DNA from: Cyanophora paradoxa
Taxonomy: Eukaryota; Glaucocystophyceae; Cyanophorales; Cyanophoraceae
Direction of reading: 5' to 3'
Length of the DNA stretch: 64,000 bases
Assembly (NCBI GenBank): GCA_004431415.1
Contig: QPMI01000197.1
Coordinates: 1-64,000 of the forward strand
The position numbers and the translations under genes were made by a program. The stretch's first letter is position 1, and each line of letters starts with the position of its first letter. Shown piece after piece: positions 23,591-34,058 of the stretch. The notes beneath the pieces were generated by a model, which saw only the letters and a program-made list of their open reading frames with translations, did no database searches and was not told where the DNA came from.

Positions 23591-24493
23591 TGATACTCAT
23601 TCTTCATACTTCATACTCATACTCCTCTAAGAAATCATCGCGCCTCACGGTTCGTGCGCGTCCAGCGTACCCCACATCCCCAGCTTCCTTTTCAACAACT
23701 GGATCATGTTTTATATTGTCCTCTTTCTCAGATTTCCCAACGAAATCGACGTCTCCGCAAGTCCCTTTGTTCATACGGCTTTCGAAGTTTGCGGAACACG
23801 GACCTTTCCCAACCGACGGGCCACTCAAGGCACCACATGAGACCAACAAAACGTGCAATCAAGGCCAACCGACCTCATAGAACAAGATCCACACACACCC
23901 CAGCTCCATAGTTCAAGACGTCCACCAGTGCAAGACACAAGAACCCAAGCTTGATACTCATTCTTCATACTTCATACTCATACTCCTCTAAGAAATCATC
24001 GCGCCCCACGGTTCGTGCGCGTCCAGCGTACCCACATCCCCAGCTTCCTTTTCAACAACTGGATCATGTTTTATATTGTCCTCTTTCTCAGATTTCCCAA
24101 CGAAATCGACGTCTCCGCAAGTCCCTTTGTTCATACGGCTTTCGAAGTTTGCGGAACACGGACCTTTCCCAACCGACGGGCCACTCAAGGCACCACATGA
24201 GACCAACAAAACGTGCAATCAAGGCCAACCGACCTCATAGAACAAGATCCACACACACCCCAGCTCCATAGTTCAAGACGTCCACCAGTGCAAGACACAA
24301 GAACCCAAGCTTGATACTCATTCTTCATACTTCATACTCATACTCCTCTAAGAAATCATCGCGCCTCACGGTTCGTGCGCGTCCAGCGTACCCCACATCC
24401 CCAGCTTCCTTTTCAACAACTGGATCATGTTTTATATTGTCCTCTTTCTCAGATTTCCCAACGAAATCGACGTCTCCGCAAGTCCCTTTGTTC
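23590..24493. repeat. 360-bp tandem repeat, two full copies and a partial third
   Basis: The block starting TTGATACTCATTCTTCATAC at about 23590 recurs at about 23950 and 24310, with only a few differences by eye. The third copy stops near 24493, where GTTCATACGG is replaced by GTTCGTCCGG. It is followed by a smaller duplication of CGAGCC..ACCAAGCTGCTCATGGTT at 24507-24610. Open frames inside differ between copies because of single-base changes, so they are not counted as genes. Confidence 0.9.
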
Positions 24494-24900
24494 GTCCGGC
24501 TCGAGCTCAACCTCGAGCCTTTCCAAGCTGCTCATGGTTCGAGCCTTTCCAACCTCGTCCTCAACCTCGAGCCTTACCAAGCTGCTCATGGTTCGAGCCT
24601 TTCCAAGCTGTTTTTATAATTTCGTTAAATGTGCTTCTCATTCGCAGAATGATTGCACCAATCCGTCAACTTCTGGAGAGTTCGCCAATGCGTTCAACAA
24701 AGTCCGCAGTTCCAGCCAGTGCCAACAAGCTCAAGGTTCGAGGTGCGGGACACATTCGTCTCTTCTTCGGGACCTGCCTTATCCTTTCCCAGATAAATAT
24801 ATATGCATTATAGCTAGATATACGCAGGAGGTATTCTGTGCGACAGCTTTTTCTAGTCAAACTTATTCAGCTACATGTGTGATGGAATTTAAACATTAAA

Positions 24901-26712
24901 TCAAATAGCCACACGCCGCTGGGATGAAAAGAACGAGTGGGCCAGTTGGCAACGTTCGCTATTACACCGACCCCTATTACACCGACCCCTATTACACCGA
25001 CCCCTATTACACCGACCCCTATTACACCGACCCCTATTACACCGACCTGGTCGGAGTAATCGCCCGTGGGAAAACACCGACCTTGTCGGTGTACTAAAGG
25101 TCGGCGAAGCACTATTACTCAGTCGGCGTACCAGCACATGATCTCCCAGTGGGATCAGGCGAGCGTGGGGCGACCAGGGGGGCGGGTGGGGGCGAGGGCG
25201 CGCTCTGTAGTCCACCGGCAGCTCGACCGTCCTGGGGTCGACGAGCCACACTGCCGCCCGAGGGTGAGGCGGGGCGGGCGCTTGCAGGGCCCCCAGGGCC
25301 CGCGGCACGCACCGGGGAACTTGGGGATGCGCAGCTGGTGGTGGGCGAACTGCATCTGCGGGGGGGTCAGGAACATCGTCGGCCCGAACGTGAATCGGGG
25401 GGTCGCGTCGCGCCTCGTCGTCGCAGTTGTGGGAGCGGATGTACCCCGGTGACAGGAAGCAGACATACGTCCGGCAGCGCTGCATCGCCTCCTGCGCATG
25501 CCGCGCGCCCCGCGCGCTCGGCATGCTGGAAGGCGCGAGGCGGTGGGCGACGCGCACCCCGATCTTGGCCATCCACTTCTGGCCCGCCTTGAGCTCGCGG
25601 TCGACCCTGCGCGGGGCGAGGGCGTCAGCGGTGCGGGGGCGGGGGAGGGGGCGAGGGAGAGGGGTGGCCTTGGAGGGGGGCGAACCATATCTTGAAGCCG
25701 GCGGCCTCGAGGGCGTCGCAGTAGCGGAAGACGAGCGTCGCGTCGACGTGGGCGTAGCTGCAGGCGGCGTGAGCACCGGCAGCGTGCGGCGGGGGCCGGG
25801 ACAAGCGCCTGACGAAGCAGTCCCAGGCCTTGCCGTCGGCGGCCGGCTGCAGCGGGGGCGGGTGCTGCGGGACTGCAGCAGGCGCCTGCTGGGCGCGCTG
25901 GGCGGCCGGCGGGGAGGGCGCCGCTGGGGGACGGGCTCGCGTCGGGGAAGGGAAGCACGGGCGGGGTACACTGACCGGGGGCCGGAGGGGCCGGGCGGCG
26001 GGCGCAGCGGGGCGCGGGGCGGCGGGCGCAGCGGGGCGCGCGGCAGGGGCGGCGGGCTGCGGTGGCGGGTGAGTGCGCGGTGGAGGCCGAGGGGTAAGGG
26101 GCTGGGAGTGGGGCGCACCGCGGGGGCGGGGAGGGAGCGGAGGTAGGGCACGACGGCGGCGCACTGGGCTGTACCGTCGTACATGTTGTCATTAACGGCG
26201 CGGCGGACAAGCTCGGGCCACGAGTCCACGACGGGGTTGCCGCTCACGTACAGCTCCTGCAGGGCGGCGAGGCGGCCGATCTCCGGCGGCAGCGCCGTGA
26301 GCTGGTTGTCACTCACGAGCAGCTCCTTCAGGGCGGCGAGGCGGCCGATCTCCGGCGGCAGAGCCGTCAGCTGGTTGTCACCCACGTACAGCGTCTGCAG
26401 GTTGGCGAGGCGGCCGATCTCGGGCGGCAGCGCCGTCAGTCGGTTGTCGTTCACGTTCAGCCACCGCAGGGCGGTGAGGCGGCCGATCTCCGGCGGCAGG
26501 TCCGTCAGCCGGTTGTTGGTCAACCACAGCTTTTCCAGGTTCGTCAGCTTGGCGAGCTCGGCCCCCGGGATGCGCGTGAGCTTGTTATAGCCGAGGTCGA
26601 GCTCGCGGATGTTCGCCGGCCCCGCTCGCGCGATCTCCGCCGCCGGCCACTCCGTCCGCCCCTCCTTCTCCAGGTCCAGCTTCCCCTCCGCCGGGATCCA
26701 CCCCTTGCCCAT
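24901..26712 (-). CDS. LRR-TIR protein, class A copy 1, with replaced C-terminus
   Basis: Start chosen at Met 26712 (MGKGWIPAEG), though an acceptor-like CCGCAG just before it allows an upstream exon. The first exon encodes six 23-residue LRRs with consensus LTALPPEIGRL, then a Pro-rich linker. The TIR domain is spread over exons ending at 25809, then 25757-25686, 25606-25558, 25491-25313 and from 25250. Spliced, these give DCFVSYAHVDA, GFKIWVDRELKAGQKW, CRTYVCFLSPGYIRS and SHNCDDEA. The last Glu sits where TIR NADases have their catalytic Glu. The first TIR intron uses a GC donor. After base 25152 the sequence no longer matches A2, and the protein ends in GRCNR repeats. Inferred role: cytosolic immune-type receptor or NADase, since no signal peptide or membrane segment is seen. 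Confidence 0.8.
   Translation of the reverse strand: MGKGWIPAEGKLDLEKEGRTEWPAAEIARAGPANIRELDLGYNKLTRIPGAELAKLTNLEKLWLTNNRLTDLPPEIGRLTALRWLNVNDNRLTALPPEIGRLANLQTLYVGDNQLTALPPEIGRLAALKELLVSDNQLTALPPEIGRLAALQELYVSGNPVVDSWPELVRRAVNDNMYDGTAQCAAVVPYLRSLPAPAVRPTPSPLPLGLHRALTRHRSPPPLPRAPLRPPPRAPLRPPPGPSGPRSVYPARASLPRREPVPQRRPPRRPPSAPSRRLLQSRSTRPRCSRPPTARPGTASSGACPGPRRTLPVLTPPAATPTSTRRSSSATATPSRPPASRYGSPPSKATPLPRPLPRPRTADALAPRRVDRELKAGQKWMAKIGVRVAHRLAPSSMPSARGARHAQEAMQRCRTYVCFLSPGYIRSHNCDDEARRDPPIHVRADDVPDPPADAVRPPPAAHPQVPRCVPRALGALQAPAPPHPRAAVWLVDPRTVELPVDYRARPRPHPPPWSPHARLIPLGDHVLVRRLSNSASPTFSTPTRSVFSHGRLLRPGRCNRGRCNRGRCNRGRCNRGRCNRGRCNSERCQLAHSFFSSQRRVAI
24956..25113. repeat. 15-bp tandem repeat (ATTACACCGACCCCT) ending in palindromes
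   Basis: ATTACACCGACCCCT is repeated five times from about 24961, followed by ATTACACCGACC-TGGTCGGAGTAAT, a near-perfect inverted repeat. Next comes ACACCGAC-CTT-GTCGGTGT, an eight-base-pair stem. The motif recurs in inverted form up to about 25110. In the minus-strand frame the array encodes GRCNR pentapeptides that form part of the altered C-terminus of LRR-TIR A1. Confidence 0.9.
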
Positions 26713-26719
26713 GCCTGCG

Positions 26720-28440
26720 GGGCGGTCAGCCGCAGAAGCGCGCCGCGGGGAGCGCGCCCCCGCCCCGCCCGGCGGGTCCCCAGCCTGCGGGGGGCCGCCC
26801 GGCCCGCGCTGAGCCCCTCCCGCAGGGGGCGGTGCACGCGCGCGCCGGGCTCTGCCTTTACCGGCCGCCCCGCCCCGCCCGAGTCGCGGCTCGGGGGAGC
26901 GACGGCGGCCTATGGGAGATTGCACCCCCACGCCCGGGCGCGCGCTGGGTCCTCCCCCCCTCCCCCCGTTCGTGGGTTGGCGAACGAGGCAGCAAGCGAC
27001 GCCGGAGCGTGGGGCCCCCCCCACAGGCCCGGCCCCGTCGACTCGCCCCGCATCTTACCCGACGTCCGCGCGCCCGCCGCGTCGCTTGGTGGGATCAGTG
27101 CGGCCCCTCGCACGCTGCTAGGCGACCCGTGCGGCCCAGAGCGAATTCGAAGCGATTCGTAGATTCTAGACCGGCGGGATCCGCCCAGCGGCAACTAGCG
27201 AGCAACCGGCGTTCTGCGCCCGCCCGGAGGAACGCACCTTCGACGGATCGCCTTGCAGAAGCAGAGCCGAGCTTTCGGAACCGACGGAGCCCGCCCGGTC
27301 AGAAATCCTTGCCGGTCGCGTGCTGCCTGCTGGCTGCTCGCCCGCTGCCCTGTGGAGCTGCGCGCCGGTACAAGCAAGCAATGAGCGAAGGACAGGAGCG
27401 ATGCCAGAAACCCGTCGGCTTCGCACCTGCCGCGATGAATGCCGATTCACCGAAGCGCTTGGGTACGGCCACGCCGAAGCGCCGGGTACGGTCGCGCCGC
27501 AGGCCTCCGCTGCTTTCTTGGCAGGCGGGCGGGTCTGTGAGCTGCATATACCTATAAACGGCGTTCCGGACCGGTGCACTACTGCCCGTCCACTTCATCG
27601 TGCGCCAGCCTTCCAGAGCGATCATATGCATGATCAGGACGCAGGCGCAGCTGCAGCTGCAGTCATCAAGATGCAGCTGCGCCTGCGCACCGGCAGCTGC
27701 CGCCTGGCAGCCGGGCCCGAGGCCATGGCGGAGCAGAGCGCCGTCCGCGGTGGCGGGTCGACCCGCTCCTCGTTCAGCAGTACTTCTGTAAATCCAGCAG
27801 CACTCGGGCCGCCTGGCTGTCCGCCCGCTCGCTTTGGAGCGAGATCTTGGCATCATCTTGCCCGGCCTGGGGTACAGCCCGCTGTGCAGGCTCCTTCTGA
27901 TCACGGCTTCAGCGATGCTTCTCTGCGATTTGGTACGCTCGCGCTCCTTCTCACTCGGCTCCTGTACCGCTCTGATCGCCGAGGCTCGCAGAGCTCGCTT
28001 CGCCTCGCGCGCGGCGCCGGCACATGTACGACCGAACACGCGCGTGCGAGCGGGGGCCTCGCGCCCGGCGGATCGCACACAATCGCCCTCGGTTGCTCGA
28101 GCCCCGTCGACCCGCGCGTGCGCGTATGCTTGCGCGCTACGAGCACAGCGGCGCCGGCGCGGCCGCGGGCGGCGCGGCGCGGGAGGAGGGCGCGGTGCGG
28201 CCGCGGGCGGCGCGGTGGACGAAGAGCCTCGGGCGCGCTCCGAGCGGCTCGCTCGGACGAGAATCCTGGAGCACGCCTGCGCACTCTTTCTTCTCCACCC
28301 AGGCATCAGGCGCACCGCCTCACAAGCGCACCGTCCTGCGCCGCCTCCGCCAGTGCGTTCGGGACGTGAGGCCGCCCGCCCCGCGCCCGCCCCGCGCCTT
28401 TCCGCCCTGCCTCACCCTAGGCCCGCCCCGCCCCGCCCCG
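26720..28440. promoter_or_regulatory. Upstream block of LRR-TIR A1, shared with A2
   Basis: It is nearly collinear with 50340-51660 upstream of A2. It contains GAACGCACCTTCGACGGATCGCC (about 27230), also found upstream of B1 and B2, and GGGTACGGTCGCGCCG at 27484-27499. It also has ATATACCTATAAACG (about 27545) and palindrome-rich words such as ATGCATGATCAGG and CAGCTGCAGCTGCAG (27625-27665). Long open frames on both strands are low-complexity and not supported as genes. Confidence 0.5.
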
Positions 28441-28458
28441 GGCGGCGGGCCCCGCAGA

Positions 28459-31205
28459 TGTTCCGCGCGCTGGCGCGGCTGCCGGCGCTGCGGTCGCTCT
28501 GCGCGGACCGGTCGGGCCTCGGGGAGGAGTCCGCGACGCACCTGCAGGAGCTGGTGCAGCAAAGTCGCCGCAGGGGCAGGGGCAGCCGGCGGGCGGGCAG
28601 AGGGGCCAGCGGTCCCCCGGCCCTGAGAAGGCGGCGCCCTCGATCGGGAGCTCTGCCTCCCTGGAGGCCGCCCCCGCCCCGGACGCGGCGGGGCTCCCGG
28701 CGACCCTCAAGCCCCGCCCCGCGCTGCCGCCCGCCGCCGGAGCCGGAGCCGGAGCCGGCGCCGGCGCCGGATCCTCCCTCGTCGCCGCCGCCGGCGCCGC
28801 CGCGCCCCGCCCGTCAACAACGACGACGACAGCGTCGGCTTCTCCCCCCGCCGCCGCCTCCGCCCCGGGCTCTCGCCCCGACTCCTTCAGCTGGCAGCAG
28901 CCGGACCAGCGGCGGCCCTCGACCAGCGACGGCCTCGCCGGCCCGGGCCTCCTCCCGCCGGGCGCTGTCATCGCCGGCATCAGGTCCGCCCGCCCGCCCC
29001 CCCGCCCGCCCGCTGCGCTGCGCCGCACAGAAGATGCTTGCTGGCCGCTCTGTCTACCTTTCCATCTCTGTCCACCTGTCCTTGACCCGCCCTCCCGCCG
29101 GGATGCAGGCGGGCGTCGACGGCGGCGAGCCTTCCGCGCACCTACTCCGGCACCTCCCTCGCATCCACCGTCCTCCTCAACCCGCCCCAAGTGAGACCAA
29201 CCTTCCTCCATCTAACTAACTAAAAACAGAGACAGAACAGAGGTGATAGGTCTACTGAGCCTCCTCTAACTAACTAACTAATTCACCTTGAGACCATCCT
29301 TCCCCCACCTAACTAACTAACTCTCTCGAACTAAATAACGAATCTCCCTCTTCTTGTTCTCCCCCCCTCTTCTTCTTCTGCCGCCCCTCACGCCCCTCGC
29401 AGACGGCGCCGGCGGGCCCGCCGAAGCGGCCGAGCGGCCTGAGCGCCCTCCAGGTCCACCCCCACCCCTTCCCACCCCCCTCCCCCCCCCATCCCCCCTC
29501 CCCCCCCTCCCCCCCCCTCCCCCCCCCCCCGAGAAGCTTGGATCTAGCCGGACGTGACGCAAGGAGCCTATTGAACCTAGAGAACGCCCGCCGAGGGCCC
29601 CGGGCCCGGCCCCGCCACCCCCTGGGGCAGACCAGGCGCCTCGCCCCCGCCCGCGCCCTCCTCCTCATCGCGGGGGCAGGCGCTGCTGGACGCGAGCCCG
29701 GTGGTCTTCGGCGCGGAGGAGCTCGCCCGCGAGGAGCGCCGCCTCCGCCGCCGCCGCCGGTGCGAGCCGCCCGCCCCCGCCCCGGCCCGCCCCGCCCCGG
29801 CGCCACGTCGTCGCTAGCTGTAGCTGTCTAGAGCTACTACACCTTGAATGCTATAGAACGAGGCCTCTTCTGACGGTGCCGCGCAGGCTGGCGAGGCAGG
29901 CGGCGGCGGAGGCGCGGGCGGACGCGGAGCGCGTCGCCACGCCGGCGGCCCTGCAGCAGATGCAGCTGCAGCACTCGGCGACGGCCCCGGGGGCGCTCGC
30001 GCCGGGCCTGGCGGGGCGGTGGCGCAGCTCGCCGCGCGGCGCATGTCGCGGCGCATGTCCCTCATGAAGCTCGCCGAGCTCGCCGCCCAGGGCGCCGAGG
30101 TCTCCGCCTTTCTGAGGTGCCGCCCTCCTCCCTTCGGCGCGTCCGCAGAGGCTCACCTCGTTCGCCGCGGCGCAGCTCGGACGGCTCGCCGCTGCGGCAG
30201 CCGGCAGGCGGCAGCGGCGGGGCCGGCGCGTGGAGCGAGGAGAGCAGCTCGGGGAGCAGCGCGGAGGAGGCGGCCGCCGGCTCGGCGCAGGAGGAGGACG
30301 AGGCCGAGGAGGAGCGGATGCGCGAGGCGCGCCCGCCGCTGTTCGCCTTCGTTCGCTTCCGTTTGCTGTCCGCTGAGGGGGGTCCCGGGCGCAGGAGGAC
30401 CCGCTGAGCCTCACGGGCTGGGCGAACGCTCGCCAGGCGAAGAAGGCGCGGCACCGGGGGGCGGGGGCGGGGCCCGCGGCCCCCGGGCAGGAGGGCAGGG
30501 CGGCCGCCGCGGCTGCGGCGAAGGGGCCGCTCAAGTCGGGCGGCGTGGGGGCCCGCCTCTTCCGGTTGTACATGGCGGTACCCCTCCCGTCCATGCGGCT
30601 CCTCAGGGAGCGCGGCCCCCGCTCGCCCTCCCCGGACTCCCGCTCGGCCTCTCCCCCCCGGGCCCAGACCGCCGCCGGCCGCGTCCGCGTCTCCACCCCC
30701 CTCGACCCCGTCCACCAGGCGGTGCGCGTACCCCCCTCTCCGCCTCCATCTCACTCCCCCCCTCCTCTTGACCTGGGTACGGCAGGCTCTGGACTTTGCA
30801 AACGCGCGGGCGGAGGCGCGGAGGCTGCGGCAGGAGGCCGGCATGAGCGCGTCCGCGGGGAGCCTCTCCTTCGGCGACCTACCCCCCCCGCCCGGCGACC
30901 TCCCGCCGGGCCTCAGATACGTACCCCCGCCGCGGAATAGGCGGGAGTCCACGGCGGACGGGGTACGCCGCTCCTCTGCGTCGGGCGGGGGGCGCCGGAG
31001 GAGCAGCATACTGGCGCCCGCCGGATCCGAACCGCCGCCCGCCGGCGCCGGCGCCGGGCTGGGGCCCCAGGGGCGGGGCCAGGGGCACCTCTCCGTCACG
31101 CAGTCGGCCCCCTCGCTCGGGGGCCCGGGCCTGCGCTCCGGCGCCCGCCCCGCGACGGTCCCCGCGGAGCCCGCCCGCCCGCACCTGCCCCCGGGGGCGG
31201 CGTGA
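28459..31205 (+). CDS. 5'-truncated copy of the START/coiled-coil gene (C1)
   Basis: Exons match the 3' half of the gene at 34059-39861, but the START exons are absent. Likely exons are 28459-28983, 29109-29190, 29403-29453, about 29577-29759, 29887-30116, 30176-30350, 30395-30721 and 30786-31205. Encoded features include RPDSFSWQQPDQRRP, a charged coiled coil (EELAREERRLRRRR joined to LARQAAAEARADAER), and a Ser/Pro-rich tail (GHLSVTQSAPSLGG). Similarity to the full copy starts at about 28558. The sequence before it (FRALARLPALRSL) is different and LRR-like, so the 5' end is chimeric. One G is missing near 30015 compared with the other copy (GLAGAVAQL frame), so it may be a pseudogene or carry a base-call error. 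Confidence 0.6.
29204..29332. repeat. (CTAA)n clusters in a C1 intron
   Basis: CTAACTAACTAA occurs three times in 130 bases between two exons of the truncated START-gene copy. It is absent from the matching intron of the full copy (38047-38130). Confidence 0.8.
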
Positions 31206-34040
31206 CTCTTTAAGGAAAAAGGGGGGCGGGCGGGGCGGCGGCGGGGGAAAATGCGAGCCGGGGGCGGGGGCGGGGGCGGGGCGGGCGGGGCGGCGCCAAG
31301 AGGAGTGGATTGGAAGCCGCGAGCTGTTGGTGCGCTGCCGATGGCGAGGCTCGGGCCTCGGGTCTCGGGGGAGGCGGCGCGCGCCCTCAGAGTCAGTACA
31401 GGAGAATTCGAGGAAGAGGAGCCGCAGGCTGAAAGGCCGCGATCGGGCGCGGGGGCGCGGGCCGGGCGGGCCCGCGCCCCGCTGGCGGGCCCTCGCGCCC
31501 TGCAGCTGGCTCCAGATCTCTCATGATCAGTCTATCGGGCCAGTACTATAGCTAGAACTAGTCACGTGCACTGGGCCACTGCATGGGGAAGGGGAAGGGG
31601 GTCCTTCCCCAATGATAGCGCTAGCCTAGTACCGTAGTACACGTATACGTAGCTAGCTATAGCTATAGCTATATAGCTATAGCTGCCACGGCCTCAGCTC
31701 TTAATTCGGCCCTTCCATTTCGCTGCGAAAATCGGGCGAGTCCCGTCCCGGTTTTTTGTATGGGCCAGTTTGCAACGTCAGTGGGCGCCCGCCATAGTAA
31801 AAGACCGGGAATTTTCCCGGTTTTTTGTGGTAACGAGCTCGGATCCCGCGGGGCCCGCTTTTCAAACAAAGCCGCATTCGCGTCGCTGCGCACGCGGCAC
31901 ACGATGCGACGTAGCTACAGCGCGCGGAGAGGCGGTAGAGAGGCCGGGGCGGCGTGCGGGCGGCCGGTGGACGCCGGCGCAGCGCCCCGGGGAGCGGCGG
32001 GGCGGGCCGGGGCGCGGGGCGCGGGCGCGGGGCGCGGGGCGCGGGGAGAGAGGCGGGGGCGCTGCTGGGGACGGCGGCGGCGGCGCGGGCCGATCGGCGG
32101 CGCAGCGGCCTCAACCTCCGTCCCCTCCGCCGGGCCCGGCCCGACGCGCCCGCCCGCCCGCCCCCGCGCCAGTCCTCCTCCGCGGCTGCGGGCGGGCGGG
32201 CGGTGAGCGCGGGGGCCGCGGGGGCGGGGCCGGTGTCGGGGCGCGCACCGCGGGCGGGCGCCGGGGAGGCGCGAGCGGCGGGCGGGCCTCGGGCTCCGCA
32301 GCGGCTACGGTCGCTCCGGCGGGGGCGCGCGGCTCGGCCGGGGCCGCCGCGAGGCGCTCCTCCGCCAGCGCGCCCGCCGGCGGCCCCGGAGGCGAGGTCG
32401 AGGAGGGCGGGGGCGGGCGGGGTCGGGGAGGGCGAGGGCGGCGCCGTCCGCGGGGCGATCGGCGGGGACGAGGCGGGCGAGGGCGGCGCCCGCCGGCCGG
32501 CCCTCAGCTCCGGGCACCGCCTGCTCCGAGGGCGGCCCTGCTTCGTCCTGCTTCCGCCGCCGCCGCTCCTCCGCCGCCCCCGCGCCCGCGCCGCCGCAGC
32601 TCGGGCCGCCGTCCGATGCCCGCGCCTTTGCCTGCGGCCGCTGCGGCGTACGCGCCGGAGAGCCTCGGCCCGCCGGCGCCGCCTCCGCGCCCACGGGCCG
32701 CGCGCCGCCGGGCGCACGCGCGGCGAGGGCGGCGCCCTGGGGCGGGCGGGGCGGCGGGAGGGGAGTGGCGGCGGGGGCCGCGGGGCGCTGCGGGGGCCGA
32801 GCTGCGGGGCGGCCGCCGGGGGAGCGCCCTGTGCAGAGGAGAGCGGACTCCGGGCGCGAGGGCCGTACGCAGAGGCCGGCCGCCGCCTCACAGCTGAGCG
32901 GCGCCCCGTGCCGCGCCGGCTCCGTTGGATTCGCGGCGGTTACTAACTGCCGACAGCCGTTAGGCTAACTGCCGCGCAGCGGAGGGGGCGGCGCTTCGGG
33001 GCTTCGGGGCGCACGCTGCTCCTCGCTGGCGACCGGCGCGGGGCGGCCTCCGCACCGCGAACCGCGTCACGGGCAGTGCCGAGCCGTGCTCCACGGGCTT
33101 CGTGCTCCGCGCCCCACTCACGGCGACTCCGCCCTTCGCCCGCCAGTCCATTCAAGCGCGGCGCGGCCATCCGGGGCGACCTGCCGCGGGCGTGCGTCAG
33201 CTTCGACTTCGCCGCATGCAAATGCACGACGCTGTGCGAACCAATGCCCTCCGCCAAGGCCGCCGCCGCCGCGCCTCCGCCGAGCTCGCGACGACCGCGA
33301 GCGGCCATTGCGGCGCTTCCGAGGGAGGCTGATCGTGCTCCAGATGCGTGGAGGAGCGCATTCTGCTGGCCAGCTGCTCGCCCGCACGCTGTGGAGCGAG
33401 ATCTCGTCACGATTTCTGTGCCGGCTTGGGGTACAGCGATCGCCCGCTTCGCCGCCTTCGCTCCTCGAGCTTCTATGCGCCTTGCGGCGCGGCGCCGGTA
33501 TACGTGCGTTCCAACTCTATCGACATCCCGTGCTGGTCTAACACGCGCCGCTCGCAGCCTTGCGATCTTGTGCGACTCGGCGATGCGGTCGATTGCAGGG
33601 ATCAGCGCGCGCGCAGGCGCGCGGCTCGAGGCGAGTGCGATGCGAGCCCGGCGTCGAGCGGATCCAGGTATGCGGCTCGGCCGCGCACGGACGCGCCCAT
33701 CCTGCGCGACTCTGCCCGACTCTGCCGCCTCCGCTCCCAACGAGCCGGCCCGCGTCGACGTCGCGCCCGCGCGCACGCTCGCTGACGTCCGCCTCGAGCG
33801 GCGCCCCGCGGGCCCCTCGCGATCGGACTCGCGAGTCGCCTCGCGCGAGAGGCGCCGCCGCAGCGCCGCGCGCCGCGCCTCCGCGCGCCCCTCGAGCTCC
33901 CGGAGGGCGCCGGCGACTCCTCCTCCTCCCTCCCGCGCGCCCCGCGCGCCCCGCGGCCGCCCCGCCCCGCCCGCCCCGCCCCGCCCCGCCCCCGCAGCTT
34001 GGCTTACTTTGTCTTTGGCCTTGGCTCTCTGGCTGTTTAC
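31206..34040. other. Very GC-rich stretch without a supported gene
   Basis: About 2.8 kb between the truncated and full START genes. Open frames of 100-390 codons exist in several frames of both strands at once, all Arg/Ala/Pro/Gly-rich, as expected from GC bias alone. A palindrome-rich patch (GTACACGTATACGTAGC, repeated AGCTAT) lies at 31630-31690. The segment 33400-33960 could include 5' exons of the full START gene, but no frame is convincing. Confidence 0.5.
31803..31827. other. Hairpin followed by a T run
   Basis: CCGGGA-ATTT-TCCCGG at 31805-31820 can form a six-pair stem and is followed by TTTTTT. A similar CCCGGTTTTTTG lies 60 bases upstream. It looks like an intrinsic terminator or a Pol III stop, but no RNA gene is recognised beside it. 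Confidence 0.4.
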
Positions 34041-34058
34041 TCTCCGCCCAGGTTCGAC

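Noticed and set aside
26832-28369. Genes on the plus strand upstream of LRR-TIR A1
   Set aside because: The frames are not preserved between this block and its copy at 50456-51521. Similarity is at the DNA level only, fitting a promoter or untranslated block.
31803-31827. Bacterial intrinsic terminator
   Set aside because: It has hairpin plus T-run form, but there is no bacterial gene nearby, so I kept it only as a structural feature.
31845-31875. Run of GAGCTC, GGATCC, CCGCGG and GGGCCC resembling a cloning polylinker
   Set aside because: Palindromic hexamers are abundant across the whole right part, and no vector backbone is recognisable around it.
31701-32897. Overlapping 330-396 codon open frames on both strands
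   Set aside because: All are low-complexity Arg/Ala/Gly/Pro sequences present in several frames at once. No motif and no second copy to test conservation.
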